Source: Shimwellia blattae DSM 4481 = NBRC 105725 (lineage in GTDB: Bacteria; Pseudomonadota; Gammaproteobacteria; Enterobacterales; Enterobacteriaceae). Taken from it: a stretch of 64,000 nucleotides of DNA. The stretch is taken from positions 1,860,001 through 1,924,000 of the forward strand of contig NC_017910.1 of the NCBI RefSeq assembly GCF_000262305.1, given 5' to 3'. The stretch's first letter is position 1; each line of letters begins with the position of its first letter. The translations under genes were made by a program, and so were the position numbers. The notes under the pieces are model-generated. The model was not told where the DNA came from, did no database searches, and saw only the letters and a list, made by a program, of their open reading frames with translations. Below, piece after piece: positions 34,096-43,009 of this stretch.

Positions 34096-35439
34096 ATGAA
34101 AAGACTATCAGCAGTGGTCAACAAACCAGGGCGTACTTTAGCCCTGAGCGCCCTGGCAATGGCGCTGGTTTCATCCCAGGCACTGGCGGCAGATGCCTTC
34201 AGTTACGATTCACCTTATATGTTCGGCGACTGGGGAGGCGCACGAACCGATCTGGAGAAAGACGGGGTTAAATTCTCGGTCAATTACACCATGGAAGCCG
34301 CCTCAAACCTGGCGGGGGGGGCTAACACCTCCACCACGGCCCGCTATGCGGATCAGCAGGCGTTCGGCATGAATCTTGATCTGGAAAAACTGCTCAACTG
34401 GAATGATGCCGAGTTCCAGGCCACCATCACCAACCGTGACGGGCAGAACTTATCCGATGAAGTGGCCGATAAGCGTACCGGTATGGTCTCTTCAGTGCAG
34501 GAGGTCTACGGCCGCGGCCAGACCTGGCGTCTGACCCAGTTGTGGTTACGCAAAGGGTTCTTTGACCATGCCCTGGATATTAAAGCCGGTCGTCTGACAG
34601 TCGGGGAGGACTTTGATAACTTCGACAGCAAGTTCCAGAACCTGGCGTTCGGGAGCGGCCAGGCGGGTAACTGGCGCGGGGATCACTGGTACAACTGGCC
34701 GGTTTCCCAGTGGGGTGCCCGGGTGCGGCTGAACTTCACCCCCGAGTGGTTCTTCCAGGTGGGTCTGTATAACCAGAACCCCTATAACTACGATCGTGGC
34801 GATGGCTTCCGCTTTGAATTCAGCCCGACAGAGGGCAACCTGGTCCCGGTTGAGCTGGGCTGGCAGCCGAAACTGGGGGCCGAAGGGTTACCGGGGAACT
34901 ACCGGTTAGGCTTTTACTACTCCTCCACCAAAGATCCGCAGTACAGCTCCTACCATAACGGCAGCTTCAGCAATGACGACGTTCACTCCTATGGGGGCTA
35001 CCTGCTGGCGCAGCAACAGCTGACCACTCAGGGGGGATCGGTTGATCGCGGGCTTGGGGTAACGGTTCAGGCGGTAATGAATGACCACAAAACCTCTAAA
35101 ACCGATAACTATCAGGCCGTCGCGCTGACCTGGAAAGGGCCGTTTGATGCACGCCCGCAGGATGAGATAGGCTTTGGCGTGGCCCGTATTCATATCAACT
35201 CGGACTACAGCGAAATGCTGCGTACCCAAAACAATGAAAACGGTATCCACGACTTCGACAACCCGGCTTATCTGCCGATCCAGTCCGGCGCGGAGTGGAA
35301 CTACGAAGTGTATTACGACGTCCACGTCACGAACTGGATGTCGCTGCGCCCGAACCTGCAATATATCGTGGCTCCGGGGGCCGTCAGCGAGGTGGACGAC
35401 GCGCTGGTCGGTGGCCTGACGGCGAATATCAGCTTCTGA
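34096..35439 (+). CDS. OprB-family carbohydrate-selective porin
   Basis: A 447-residue outer-membrane beta-barrel with a signal peptide ending at SSQALA. The OprB/RpfN features are MFGDWGGARTDLEKDGV near the N terminus, the repeated WxxRxG strands (WLRKGFFDHALDIKAGRLTVG), FRFEFSPTEGN, YRLGFYYSS and the C-terminal YDVHVTNWMSLRPNLQYIV ending in aromatic Phe. Porins of this type admit glucose and other sugars; the substrate here is unknown. AT-rich promoter region upstream; a perfect 12-bp terminator follows. Confidence 0.92.
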   Translation: MKRLSAVVNKPGRTLALSALAMALVSSQALAADAFSYDSPYMFGDWGGARTDLEKDGVKFSVNYTMEAASNLAGGANTSTTARYADQQAFGMNLDLEKLLNWNDAEFQATITNRDGQNLSDEVADKRTGMVSSVQEVYGRGQTWRLTQLWLRKGFFDHALDIKAGRLTVGEDFDNFDSKFQNLAFGSGQAGNWRGDHWYNWPVSQWGARVRLNFTPEWFFQVGLYNQNPYNYDRGDGFRFEFSPTEGNLVPVELGWQPKLGAEGLPGNYRLGFYYSSTKDPQYSSYHNGSFSNDDVHSYGGYLLAQQQLTTQGGSVDRGLGVTVQAVMNDHKTSKTDNYQAVALTWKGPFDARPQDEIGFGVARIHINSDYSEMLRTQNNENGIHDFDNPAYLPIQSGAEWNYEVYYDVHVTNWMSLRPNLQYIVAPGAVSEVDDALVGGLTANISF

Positions 35440-35443
35440 CAGC

Positions 35444-35472
35444 ATAACGCCCGGCGCAAGGCCGGGCGTTAT
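35444..35472 (+). terminator. Terminator of the OprB porin gene
   Basis: Perfect 12-bp stem ATAACGCCCGGC / GCCGGGCGTTAT with a five-base loop, starting five bases past the porin stop. It also lies at the end of the convergent PACE gene and may act in both directions. Confidence 0.8.
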
Positions 35473-35474
35473 AG

Positions 35475-35933
35475 TTATGAGCGCTGTAACTGCGCGTAGC
35501 GGCGTCTGATGATCCGCGCGCGCAGGTGATCGTACACCCAGTTATAGACTACCGTATAAGGCAGGAAGAACAGGATCAGACCAATCTCCAGCAGGAACGC
35601 CTCAAACAGCGACACCCTAAGATAAGCAGCCGCGATAGAGACCCCGATAATAATAAACCCGCCTTCAAACCCCAGCGCATGCAGGATCCGCACCCGTGCG
35701 GTACGGATAACCCGGGTGGCGGGCCACAGCCGGTCGAAGATCATATTGTAGATAATGTTCCACACCATGGCGGCGGTCGCCAGCAGAATGGTCAGGCCGC
35801 CCATCTCCATAACGTGGCGGCCCATCAGCCAGGCGGTGGTCGGGGCCAGAATGGCGGTGGCTATCCCTTCGAAGCACACGGCGTGAAATACCCGCTCTGG
35901 CAGGGCACGCTGTACCGTATCGGGGGTTTGCAT
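35475..35933 (-). CDS. PACE-family efflux transporter (AceI-like)
   Basis: A 152-residue inner-membrane protein with four transmembrane helices in two homologous hairpins. Each carries the family pattern: VFHAVCFEGIATAI in the first, with the functionally important glutamate, and ILHALGFEGGFIIIG in the second. PACE proteins export biocides such as chlorhexidine and short diamines. I chose ATG 35933 (MQTPDTVQRA, RBS GAGG), close to the usual ~144-150 residues; starts at 35948 and 35990 are possible. Divergent from a LysR gene. Confidence 0.9.
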   Translation of the reverse strand: MQTPDTVQRALPERVFHAVCFEGIATAILAPTTAWLMGRHVMEMGGLTILLATAAMVWNIIYNMIFDRLWPATRVIRTARVRILHALGFEGGFIIIGVSIAAAYLRVSLFEAFLLEIGLILFFLPYTVVYNWVYDHLRARIIRRRYAQLQRS

Positions 35934-36030
35934 AATCAGTAACCTCATTATTTGCTGCAGGTGAATGGCGGCTATTTTATCGATTATCATGGTAAGATTA
36001 AGTTAGAACCCATCGACAAAAGCGATACAT

Positions 36031-36909
36031 ATGCGTTACTCACCAGAAGCACTCAGCGCCTTTGTGGAATCTGTTGCCTGCGGCTCCTTTTCGGCTGCCG
36101 CCCGGCGGCTGCGTAAAAGCCAGTCCACCATCAGCGCCGCGATTGCCAACCTTGAGGCGGATTTAGGCGTCACCCTGTTTGACCGCTCCGCCCGCCAGCC
36201 GGTGCTGACCGAGCAGGGCCACCAGGTGCTGGGGTATGTGCAGGCGATCCTCACCGCCAGCGAGCGCCTGGATGCCCTGGCGGTGTCACTGGCGCAGGAG
36301 ACGGAGCCCCGCCTGTCGTTTGTGCTGTCAGACACGCTCGATCCCGACATGCTGGAAGGGCTGCTGACGGGGTTTGACCAGGCCTTTCCCCACACGGAAT
36401 TTGAGTGCCTGATTGGCGAAAATGAAGACGTGGTGGATCTGCTGCAAAAAGGGCGCGCCCAGGTGGGGCTGGTGGAGGCCCGCCCCCAGTACCCGGGTGA
36501 TATCGGCGCTGAGCGTTTACCGGTGCAGACCCGAATGGGGATCTATGTGGCACCGGCCCACCCGCTGGCGAGCTGTAAACAGCTGGTTTACGATGAGCTT
36601 CACGCCTGGCGCGAGCTGCAACTGAATACCTTCCTGGCCCGGGAGAGCATCACCCACGGGCGCGGGCCGGTGTGGTCGGCGCCGAACTACCTGCTGCTGC
36701 TGAGTATGGCGGTGCTGGGGCTGGGCTGGTGTGCGCTGCCCTGTGCGCTGGTGCAGGAGTTTGCCCGCCCCGGGGCGCTGGTGCAGCTGGCGCTGCCTGG
36801 CTGGCCGCGCTCGTTATCTACCGATGTGCTGTGGAGCCGCCGGGCCCCCCCGGGTAAGGCGGGGCGCTGGGTGCGGGAGTATCTGATGGGCATTACGCCG
36901 AAGGTATAA
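36031..36909 (+). CDS. LysR-family regulator divergent from the PACE gene
   Basis: A 292-residue LTTR: N-terminal winged HTH (residues 1-62; LSAFVESVACGSFSAAARRL, STISAAIANLEADLGVTLFD) and a periplasmic-binding-like effector domain. Transcribed away from the PACE efflux gene with a ~97-base gap, the usual arrangement in which a LysR protein controls the transporter. The effector is unknown. No sign that it serves the benzoate genes 10 kb away. Confidence 0.88.
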   Translation: MRYSPEALSAFVESVACGSFSAAARRLRKSQSTISAAIANLEADLGVTLFDRSARQPVLTEQGHQVLGYVQAILTASERLDALAVSLAQETEPRLSFVLSDTLDPDMLEGLLTGFDQAFPHTEFECLIGENEDVVDLLQKGRAQVGLVEARPQYPGDIGAERLPVQTRMGIYVAPAHPLASCKQLVYDELHAWRELQLNTFLARESITHGRGPVWSAPNYLLLLSMAVLGLGWCALPCALVQEFARPGALVQLALPGWPRSLSTDVLWSRRAPPGKAGRWVREYLMGITPKV

Positions 36910-36962
36910 TTGCGCCGGGAGAGGGCCGCCGGAGAACCAACCGGCGGCCGGTTAAGGGATTA

Positions 36963-37895
36963 TCAGAAGCGGTAACTCAGCCCGACACTGGTCACCAGGT
37001 TATAGTGTTCAATGCCGCTGGCGTTATTCGCTCTGGCGAGGGTGTCCTCGTCATAGTTATGGGCTTTTATACTGCCTTTTTTATTGGCAACCCGGGTCCA
37101 GGCCGTGTTAAGGGCTATTTTAGCCTGCGGGGTTACCCAGTAACCAATGCTGCCTTCCAGCCCGTAATAATTCTGGTTGCGGATTTTCCCGTTAAATAAT
37201 GTGCTTGTCAGGTGATGGTGATCCGTATCCGCTGAACGCACCCAGCCGCTATATTTAAATGCCCCGGCAAGTTCGATATTACTGTAGGTATAACTCCCGG
37301 TCAGGCCAATATAGGGCATTTTAAAGTTTTGCTGATAGCTAATTCCTTTTACGCGGGGATCCTCTTCACCCACATCGCTACCATTATCGTAACTATAATT
37401 GCCGCCTCTGGCGGTGAAGCTGTAGTGGCTTTGCTGGTAACCGGCCATCACCCCCAGTCGCCAGTCGGGCTGGTTAAAAATCCAGCCGGTGGCGTTAAGA
37501 TCAAACTGGTAGGCATTGTTCAGGCGGGTATTGGGGTGCCAGCTGTGATCGGTCCAGCTTTTTTGGCTGGCATCTTCCCAGTCGTAATCGTGCATATAGG
37601 CACCCCGGCCCGCCAGCGTGTTCCAGCCGGAGGCGCCCAGGGAGAGGTACGGCATAATATGCCAGTCAATATGGCCTTTAATTACCGCGGCGTTTTGGTA
37701 TTTCCAGTTAAGCTGGCTGATTTTGCGCCCGCCTTCTTCCGGATCGTAGACGCGCTCTTTCGCTTCACCGCTGAGGGTGCCGAGAGCCAGGCCCGTGGTC
37801 ACATTCAGTGGGATGAAAGTGCTCTCTGCCAGGGCAGGTAATGCCAGCAGCGCGGAAAGTATTGCCGGGTGGAGGAGTGTCTTTTTCATCATCAT
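36963..37895 (-). CDS. Omptin-family outer-membrane protease
   Basis: A 310-residue ten-strand beta-barrel aspartyl-type protease (OmpT/PgtE/Pla family, M26-independent) that cuts between basic residues at the cell surface. The catalytic Asp pair is in MHDYDW (OmpT Asp83/Asp85), and the Asp-His pair is in SADTDHHH (OmpT Asp210/His212). Barrel segments such as GWIFNQPDWRLGVMAGYQQS and NFKMPYIGLTGSY follow OmpT closely. The start is taken at the first of three consecutive ATGs before KKTLL; an ORF start at 37931 adds residues before the signal peptide. Substrate not predictable. Confidence 0.93.
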   Translation of the reverse strand: MMMKKTLLHPAILSALLALPALAESTFIPLNVTTGLALGTLSGEAKERVYDPEEGGRKISQLNWKYQNAAVIKGHIDWHIMPYLSLGASGWNTLAGRGAYMHDYDWEDASQKSWTDHSWHPNTRLNNAYQFDLNATGWIFNQPDWRLGVMAGYQQSHYSFTARGGNYSYDNGSDVGEEDPRVKGISYQQNFKMPYIGLTGSYTYSNIELAGAFKYSGWVRSADTDHHHLTSTLFNGKIRNQNYYGLEGSIGYWVTPQAKIALNTAWTRVANKKGSIKAHNYDEDTLARANNASGIEHYNLVTSVGLSYRF

Positions 37896-38163
37896 TCCAT
37901 GTGCGTTATGAAAGGCAGGTAATTTCCGCAATAAAGCCGGTTTATTGCAATCGCTTCCCGTTTTGTGTTTCGCCGTTATTTAGATGATGGCGTAAAATGG
38001 TTTTTATTAATGGAATAAGTGAATTTAATTAAAAATAGATAAAACAATAATAGCCGTATAGGTAGTTTTTCTTATTACAAATAATATGACGCAAAACATT
38101 ATGGGGCAGGGGAATAACGCAGGCAGGAAAATATCGCCCCCGGATGAGGGCGACAAGGTACGA

Positions 38164-38649
38164 TTAACCGCGCAGTTGCCCGGTAAGCAGGGCGCGGCGG
38201 CTGGTGTCCAGTGCCGCGGGCTCGGTCACCGGCAGCGCCAGCAGCAGACGCAGGGCGTCTCTGGCGATGGTCTGCGCCTGTTCCGGGCTGAGGGTGGCAG
38301 GCAGCGGAGAGAGCAGCGAGCAGCTCAGCAGCGGCAAATCCGGCTGCGGGCTGGAGACCCGAAAGCGGATATCCCCGGCCGGAAAGGCCAGCCCCAGGGC
38401 TTCCCCGGTGGGGCGCTCGTCCCACACCTGGCCTGGGCCGGGCATCACCACCAGTTCCAGCATCCAGGGGGTGAGCAGGGTGCCCACCCACTGGCCTTCA
38501 AAGCGCTGAAAATCACAGCACTGGATCGGCATATCCGCCCGGTAAAAGGGCAGGTCTGCCATGCGCGGGGCCGCATGCTCCTGATACCAGGCCGCCAGTT
38601 GCGGCCCCGGGTTTTGGGTAAATCTCGGGTGGGTTATCCGGCCTGGCAT
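38164..38649 (-). CDS. hybE: Hydrogenase-2 Tat-proofreading chaperone HybE
   Basis: 161-residue cytoplasmic chaperone that binds the HybO signal peptide and guards export until cofactors are inserted. Diagnostic segments: FQRFEGQWVGTLLTPWMLELVVMPG (in two halves), FPAGDIRFRVSS, LLSCSLLSPLPATLS and the end RRALLTGQLRG. Start ATG 38649 overlaps hybD by 16 bases and aligns with the E. coli start region. Last gene of the hyb operon here; hybF and hybG do not follow. Confidence 0.92.
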   Translation of the reverse strand: MPGRITHPRFTQNPGPQLAAWYQEHAAPRMADLPFYRADMPIQCCDFQRFEGQWVGTLLTPWMLELVVMPGPGQVWDERPTGEALGLAFPAGDIRFRVSSPQPDLPLLSCSLLSPLPATLSPEQAQTIARDALRLLLALPVTEPAALDTSRRALLTGQLRG

Positions 38650-39137
38650 AAGACCTCCTGTGGGTGGATTTCCAGCGCCCCCTGGCGGAGCAGCAGGGTT
38701 ATCACCTGCTCCATGATCCCGGGCAGCTGCTGGCGGATGGTATCGGTAAGCGTCATCCCCGGGTCGAGACTTTCCGGGGTGATCCCCACCAGAAAGAGCT
38801 TCTTCGGGTATTCGCCGGTCAGGCGCAGGGCCATCAGCACATCGCACAGCCCCAGCTGGTGCGGGGAGATGCGCTTGCTGAACAGGGCCGGGATCTGCTC
38901 ATCTTCCAGCACAAACACGCTGCCGGGCGGGTAGTCCGCCCGCACCGCGTCGATGACAATCAGCAGTTCCCGGCTGGCCATATACTCCATCAGCTCCATA
39001 CCGGCGGTGCCGCCGTCCATCAGGGTGATGTTGTCCGGGAAATGCCAGCGCGCCTCCAGGGCCTGGATTGCGCGCACGCCAACGCCTTCATCACTCAGCA
39101 GTAAGTTGCCAATACCGAGGACCAGGGCTTCCATCAC
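38634..39137 (-). CDS. hybD: Hydrogenase-2 maturation endopeptidase HybD
   Basis: 167-residue nickel-dependent protease that removes the C-terminal tail of HybC after Ni insertion. The Ni-sensing residues lie in the family motifs GIGNLLLSDEGVGVRA (Glu), LMDGGTAGMELMEYM (Asp) and SPHQLGLCDVL (His). The start overlaps hybC by four bases. Confidence 0.95.
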   Translation of the reverse strand: MMEALVLGIGNLLLSDEGVGVRAIQALEARWHFPDNITLMDGGTAGMELMEYMASRELLIVIDAVRADYPPGSVFVLEDEQIPALFSKRISPHQLGLCDVLMALRLTGEYPKKLFLVGITPESLDPGMTLTDTIRQQLPGIMEQVITLLLRQGALEIHPQEVLCQAG

Positions 39138-40834
39138 AGTACCTTAGTGCTGCTGAGGGATTTACCGGACAAATCCACCATATGCACCGCACAGGACATG
39201 CACGGGTCAAAGGAGTGGATGGTACGCACCACTTCCAGCGGTTTTTCCGCATCCTGCACCACTGTCCCGACCAGAGCCTGCTCATAAGGGCCCGGCTGGT
39301 CGTCAAAGTTGCGCGGCCCGGCGTTCCAGGTGGAGGGCACCACCGCCTGGTAGTTGGCGATTTTGCCGTCTTTTATCACCACCCAGTGGGAGAGCATCCC
39401 GCGGGAGGCCTCTTCAAATCCCACCCCGTGGATTTCACCTTCCGGGAACACCGGTTTGTTCCAGGTGGTGGTATCCCCGGCTTTGATATTGTCGATCAGC
39501 GCCTGGTACTGTACCGATAACTGATCCTGAAGCAGGGCGGCACGCACCGCACGGCCAATAATGCGCCCCATGGTGGATTCCAGCTGGGCAGGTTGCAGGG
39601 CGCTGCCAGTCAGCTGCTGGTACATGGCATTCATGCGCCCGTAGTGTTGCAGGGTGCCCGGGTGGCTGGAGGCCAGGCCACACAGTAACCAGGCCAGCGG
39701 GCCCACTTCGACCGGCTTGCCGTTAAAGGACGGGGATTTAACCCAGGAGTATTTGCCGTCTTCCTGCCAGCCGGTGTAGTGGGGCTCGGAGCTGCCTTCC
39801 CAGGGTTTCAGCGGCTGATCTTCCGTATACCAGGCGTGTTTGGCGCTTTCGGTGATCCCGTTAATCAGCCACGGATCCCGGTGGCTGGTGATCGGGCGGA
39901 AGGTGCTGAAGTCGTGGCCCTGGAGGTAGCCCCCGGCCATGGCAAAACTGCCTCCTTTGCTGTCCATGGGCAGCTCAGGCGCGGCCAGGTACTGGTGGGC
40001 CCCTTTGCCCTGTTCCAGCCACTGGGGGTAGTTCGCCGCGAACAGCATGGCGTCGACCTGGTACACCTGGGTGATAAAATCCCCCAGCTTATCGATAAAG
40101 GATTTCACGTACATCAGCCGCTCAAGGTTGAGCACGCTGGGGGCGTCCAGGTTTATCGGGTTGGCAACCCCGCCCACCGCCAGGTTCTGGATATGGGGGC
40201 TCTTACCGCCGAGGATAGCCACAATACGGTTGGCGTCGCGCTGGCACTCCAGCGCCTGCAGGTAGTGGGCAACGGCAATCAGGTTCGCTTCCGGCGAGAG
40301 CTTCATGGCCGGGTGGCCCCAGTAGCCGTTGGCGAAGATCCCCAGCTGGCCGCTGTCTACCAGCCCTTTGATTTTCTGCTGCACGCTGGTGAAGGTGGCG
40401 GCATTGTTCAGCCCCCAGCTGGAAATGCCTTTCAGCATCGCCTCTGCTTTGTGCGGGTCCGCCTGGAGGGCGCTGGTGATATCCACCCAGTCGAGGGCCG
40501 AAAGCTGATAAAAGTGCACGATATGGTCATGGATCTGGTGGGCCGCCACAATCATATTGCGGATAAACTGCGCATTCACCGGCACTTCCATATCCAGGGC
40601 GTTTTCCACCGCCCGCACGGAGGCGATGGCGTGAATAGTGGTACACACCCCGCAGATCCGCTGCACGATAATCCAGGCATCACGCGGATCCTGGCCCTTG
40701 AGAATGGTTTCCATCCCGCGCCACATGGTGCCGGATGACCACGCTTTCACCACTTTGCCCTGGTCGATTTCACAGTCAATGCGCAGATGGCCTTCAATAC
40801 GGGTAATGGGATCAATAGTAATACGCTGACTCAT
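39134..40834 (-). CDS. hybC: Hydrogenase-2 large subunit (Ni-Fe)
   Basis: 566-residue catalytic subunit of the periplasm-facing uptake hydrogenase. The active-site cysteines are the N-terminal Cys61/Cys64 (RICGVCTTIH) and the C-terminal Cys545/Cys548 (DPCMSCAVH). The 15-residue tail after His551 is the expected HybD cleavage product. It overlaps hybB by four bases. It needs nickel, linking it to the nik genes and hypA 4-13 kb away. Confidence 0.97.
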   Translation of the reverse strand: MSQRITIDPITRIEGHLRIDCEIDQGKVVKAWSSGTMWRGMETILKGQDPRDAWIIVQRICGVCTTIHAIASVRAVENALDMEVPVNAQFIRNMIVAAHQIHDHIVHFYQLSALDWVDITSALQADPHKAEAMLKGISSWGLNNAATFTSVQQKIKGLVDSGQLGIFANGYWGHPAMKLSPEANLIAVAHYLQALECQRDANRIVAILGGKSPHIQNLAVGGVANPINLDAPSVLNLERLMYVKSFIDKLGDFITQVYQVDAMLFAANYPQWLEQGKGAHQYLAAPELPMDSKGGSFAMAGGYLQGHDFSTFRPITSHRDPWLINGITESAKHAWYTEDQPLKPWEGSSEPHYTGWQEDGKYSWVKSPSFNGKPVEVGPLAWLLCGLASSHPGTLQHYGRMNAMYQQLTGSALQPAQLESTMGRIIGRAVRAALLQDQLSVQYQALIDNIKAGDTTTWNKPVFPEGEIHGVGFEEASRGMLSHWVVIKDGKIANYQAVVPSTWNAGPRNFDDQPGPYEQALVGTVVQDAEKPLEVVRTIHSFDPCMSCAVHMVDLSGKSLSSTKVL

Positions 40835-42024
40835 GAATTAACCTCATTTTTCAGTCCGGGCTTCAGCCCGGTAGTTAACCGCTTCTGAGCGGGTAACACT
40901 GGCAGTAAACGAATAAGCAGAATGTAAGCCACGATTTCAATGGCCACAAAACCTACTGAGATAGCAATCTCGGAAAGGGTCGGGAAGTAGTGGTATCCGT
41001 TGCCCGGATCGAAAGCCAGAAGCGAGTAGTTCATACGCCACATGGCCGCCCCGAGTAACAGGCAGACGGCTGCACTGAACAGGCCCGCCGGGCTGCGCCG
41101 TACCCGCTTGCTGAGCAGCATGACCAGCGAGATAACCAGCAGGCCGGTCTCTGCCACAAACAGCCAGGTGTAGCGATCCCCGGCCAGCAGCAGGTGCCAT
41201 TTACCGTGCCAGGTAAGCTCACCAAAGCGCAGCACCAGGAACAGGGCGAGCAGCACCTTGATAACGCCGCTTAACTTACGAAACAGCGGCGTTTCGTCGA
41301 TACTCACCGTGTTGCTGGCCTTCAGCAGTGACCCTTCAAAAATCACGATGGAAAAGCCCATGATAAATGCCGTCAGCAGGGAGAAGAGCGGCAGCATTTC
41401 ATAGCTTTGCCACAGGGGGTGGACTTTATACCCGGCCACAATCATCAGCGAGCCCATTGAGGACTGGTGCATAGACGGCAGCAGCGCCCCGATACCGATA
41501 ATCAGAAACATAATGCTGTTCAGCCGGCGCAGGGAGACTTTCAGCCCCAGGCGCTCCAGCAGGGCGGGCAGCAGCTCCAGGCTCATGATCCCAATGTAGA
41601 TAGTCATACAGACTGCGGTCTCAAACAGCACCGAATTGGGGTTAAAGTGGCCCGGTAAAAAGAAGTTCGGCATATTCCAGTAGCGGCCAAGGTCGATAGC
41701 TATCGACAGCCCACCCATGGAGTAGCCAAACAGGCTGGCGAGCAGGGCGGGGCGCACCAGATCGTGGTATTCACCACGGTTAAACACATACACCGCCCAG
41801 GCCAGCGCCCAGCCGCCGCAGGCAAAACCGGTGCCTATCAGCAGGTCGAAGGCTATCCAGATCCCCCAGGGGTATCCGCCGTTAAGATCCGAGACATCCC
41901 CCAGCCCGACAAAGAGCCGTTTAACAATCAGCAGCAGGCAGATAACCGCCAGCGGAGCGAAGATCCGCACGCTAAAGCTGAACAGTTTGCCGCCCAGGGG
42001 CTGTAACTGATGGCTACTCATCAC
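40831..42024 (-). CDS. hybB: Hydrogenase-2 membrane subunit HybB
   Basis: 397-residue integral membrane protein of the NrfD/HybB type with about ten hydrophobic segments. It passes electrons from HybA to menaquinone. Recognisable stretches: GGYPWGIWIAFDLLIGTGFACGG (in part), GYSMGGLSIAIDLGRYWN, PSMHQSSMGSLMIVAG. Overlaps both neighbours by a few bases. E. coli HybB is 392 residues. Confidence 0.96.
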   Translation of the reverse strand: MMSSHQLQPLGGKLFSFSVRIFAPLAVICLLLIVKRLFVGLGDVSDLNGGYPWGIWIAFDLLIGTGFACGGWALAWAVYVFNRGEYHDLVRPALLASLFGYSMGGLSIAIDLGRYWNMPNFFLPGHFNPNSVLFETAVCMTIYIGIMSLELLPALLERLGLKVSLRRLNSIMFLIIGIGALLPSMHQSSMGSLMIVAGYKVHPLWQSYEMLPLFSLLTAFIMGFSIVIFEGSLLKASNTVSIDETPLFRKLSGVIKVLLALFLVLRFGELTWHGKWHLLLAGDRYTWLFVAETGLLVISLVMLLSKRVRRSPAGLFSAAVCLLLGAAMWRMNYSLLAFDPGNGYHYFPTLSEIAISVGFVAIEIVAYILLIRLLPVLPAQKRLTTGLKPGLKNEVNS

Positions 42025-43009
42025 CCTCCTCCTTATGCGCGTTTTGTTCCGCTTTAGAATGGCGTTTGACCAGGCAGGTAATCCCTACCAGGGCCACCGC
42101 AGGCAGCACCAGCCCTTTATACAGGGTGTGCTGGATATTCTCTGCCCGGGCCCCGGTTGCCAGAGGCTCAATGGCGGGCAGGCCGAAGTTTTCCACCGGC
42201 ACCGCAGAGAGCACCAGCACCTGGGTGCCGCCCCCTTCGTGTTCGCCGTAAATTTCCGGCTGATAGCGGGCAACACTGTGGAGATAGGTATCACGGCTGC
42301 CCACCTTCTGGCGCGGGTAGGCGTACTGGCTTCCCGGAACCTGGTTCAGGCGTTTGCGGGCCTCCGCCAGCAGCTCTTCGCGGGTGCCGTAAATAATGGC
42401 CCCGGTCGGGCAGACTTCGCAGCACCCCGGCAGCAGCCCCTTATCAATGCGCTCCACGCCCTGCTGGTTACACAGCTCGCATTTGTGGATATAGCCAAAG
42501 GGGTGGTCGTAGTCGTATTTCGGGATGTTATAGGGGCAGGCCACCATACAGTAGCGGCAGCCAGTACAGACTGAGGCATCATATTTCACAATGCCGGTCT
42601 TCGGATCTTTGGTCAGGGCGGAGACCGGACAAGCGCTGACACAGTTGGGATCCACACAGTGCATACACTGTTTTTTGATAAAGGCGTAGCCGTTCTCCGT
42701 CTGGTTTTTGTGGCTGCCGTCGCCACTGCGCCAGATCTGGATAACGTTGCGGGTCCAGGGGCTGAGCTTATCGTTCTGTGACCAGGTCTTCTCCCCGGGC
42801 TGTGATGAGGTGCTCCCTGCCTCGGGCTGGTTGATCTGCTGGCAGCGGCTTACGCACGCCTGGCAGCCAACGCACAGGCTGGAGTCAAACAGCATGCCCA
42901 CGGCCCCCGGAATGGGGGGCTTGTTCCGGGCTGCGGCCTGCGCCAGAGGGGCGCTGCCCGCCAGCAGGAGCCCCCCGGTAGCCAGTTTAAAAAAGTGGCG
43001 GCGATCCAT
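42014..43009 (-). CDS. hybA: Hydrogenase-2 iron-sulfur subunit HybA
   Basis: 331-residue periplasmic ferredoxin-like electron carrier between HybO and HybB. It begins with a Tat signal (MDRRHFFKLATGG) and has four [4Fe-4S] cysteine groups, for example CVGCQACVSRC, CMHCVDPNCVSACPV, CTGCRYCMVACPY and CELCNQQG...CCEVCPTGAI. A C-terminal hydrophobic anchor (LYKGLVLPAVALVGITCL) is present. Starts one base inside the hybO stop (TGATG). Confidence 0.96.
   Translation of the reverse strand: MDRRHFFKLATGGLLLAGSAPLAQAAARNKPPIPGAVGMLFDSSLCVGCQACVSRCQQINQPEAGSTSSQPGEKTWSQNDKLSPWTRNVIQIWRSGDGSHKNQTENGYAFIKKQCMHCVDPNCVSACPVSALTKDPKTGIVKYDASVCTGCRYCMVACPYNIPKYDYDHPFGYIHKCELCNQQGVERIDKGLLPGCCEVCPTGAIIYGTREELLAEARKRLNQVPGSQYAYPRQKVGSRDTYLHSVARYQPEIYGEHEGGGTQVLVLSAVPVENFGLPAIEPLATGARAENIQHTLYKGLVLPAVALVGITCLVKRHSKAEQNAHKEEGDE

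Noticed and set aside
36031..36909. LysR gene as the missing regulator of the ben/cat genes
   Set aside because: It is 10 kb away and divergent from a PACE efflux gene, the normal target arrangement; nothing ties it to benzoate.
39779..40738. 319-codon open frame opposite hybC
   Set aside because: Antisense shadow of the hydrogenase large subunit; no recognisable features and no ribosome-binding site.
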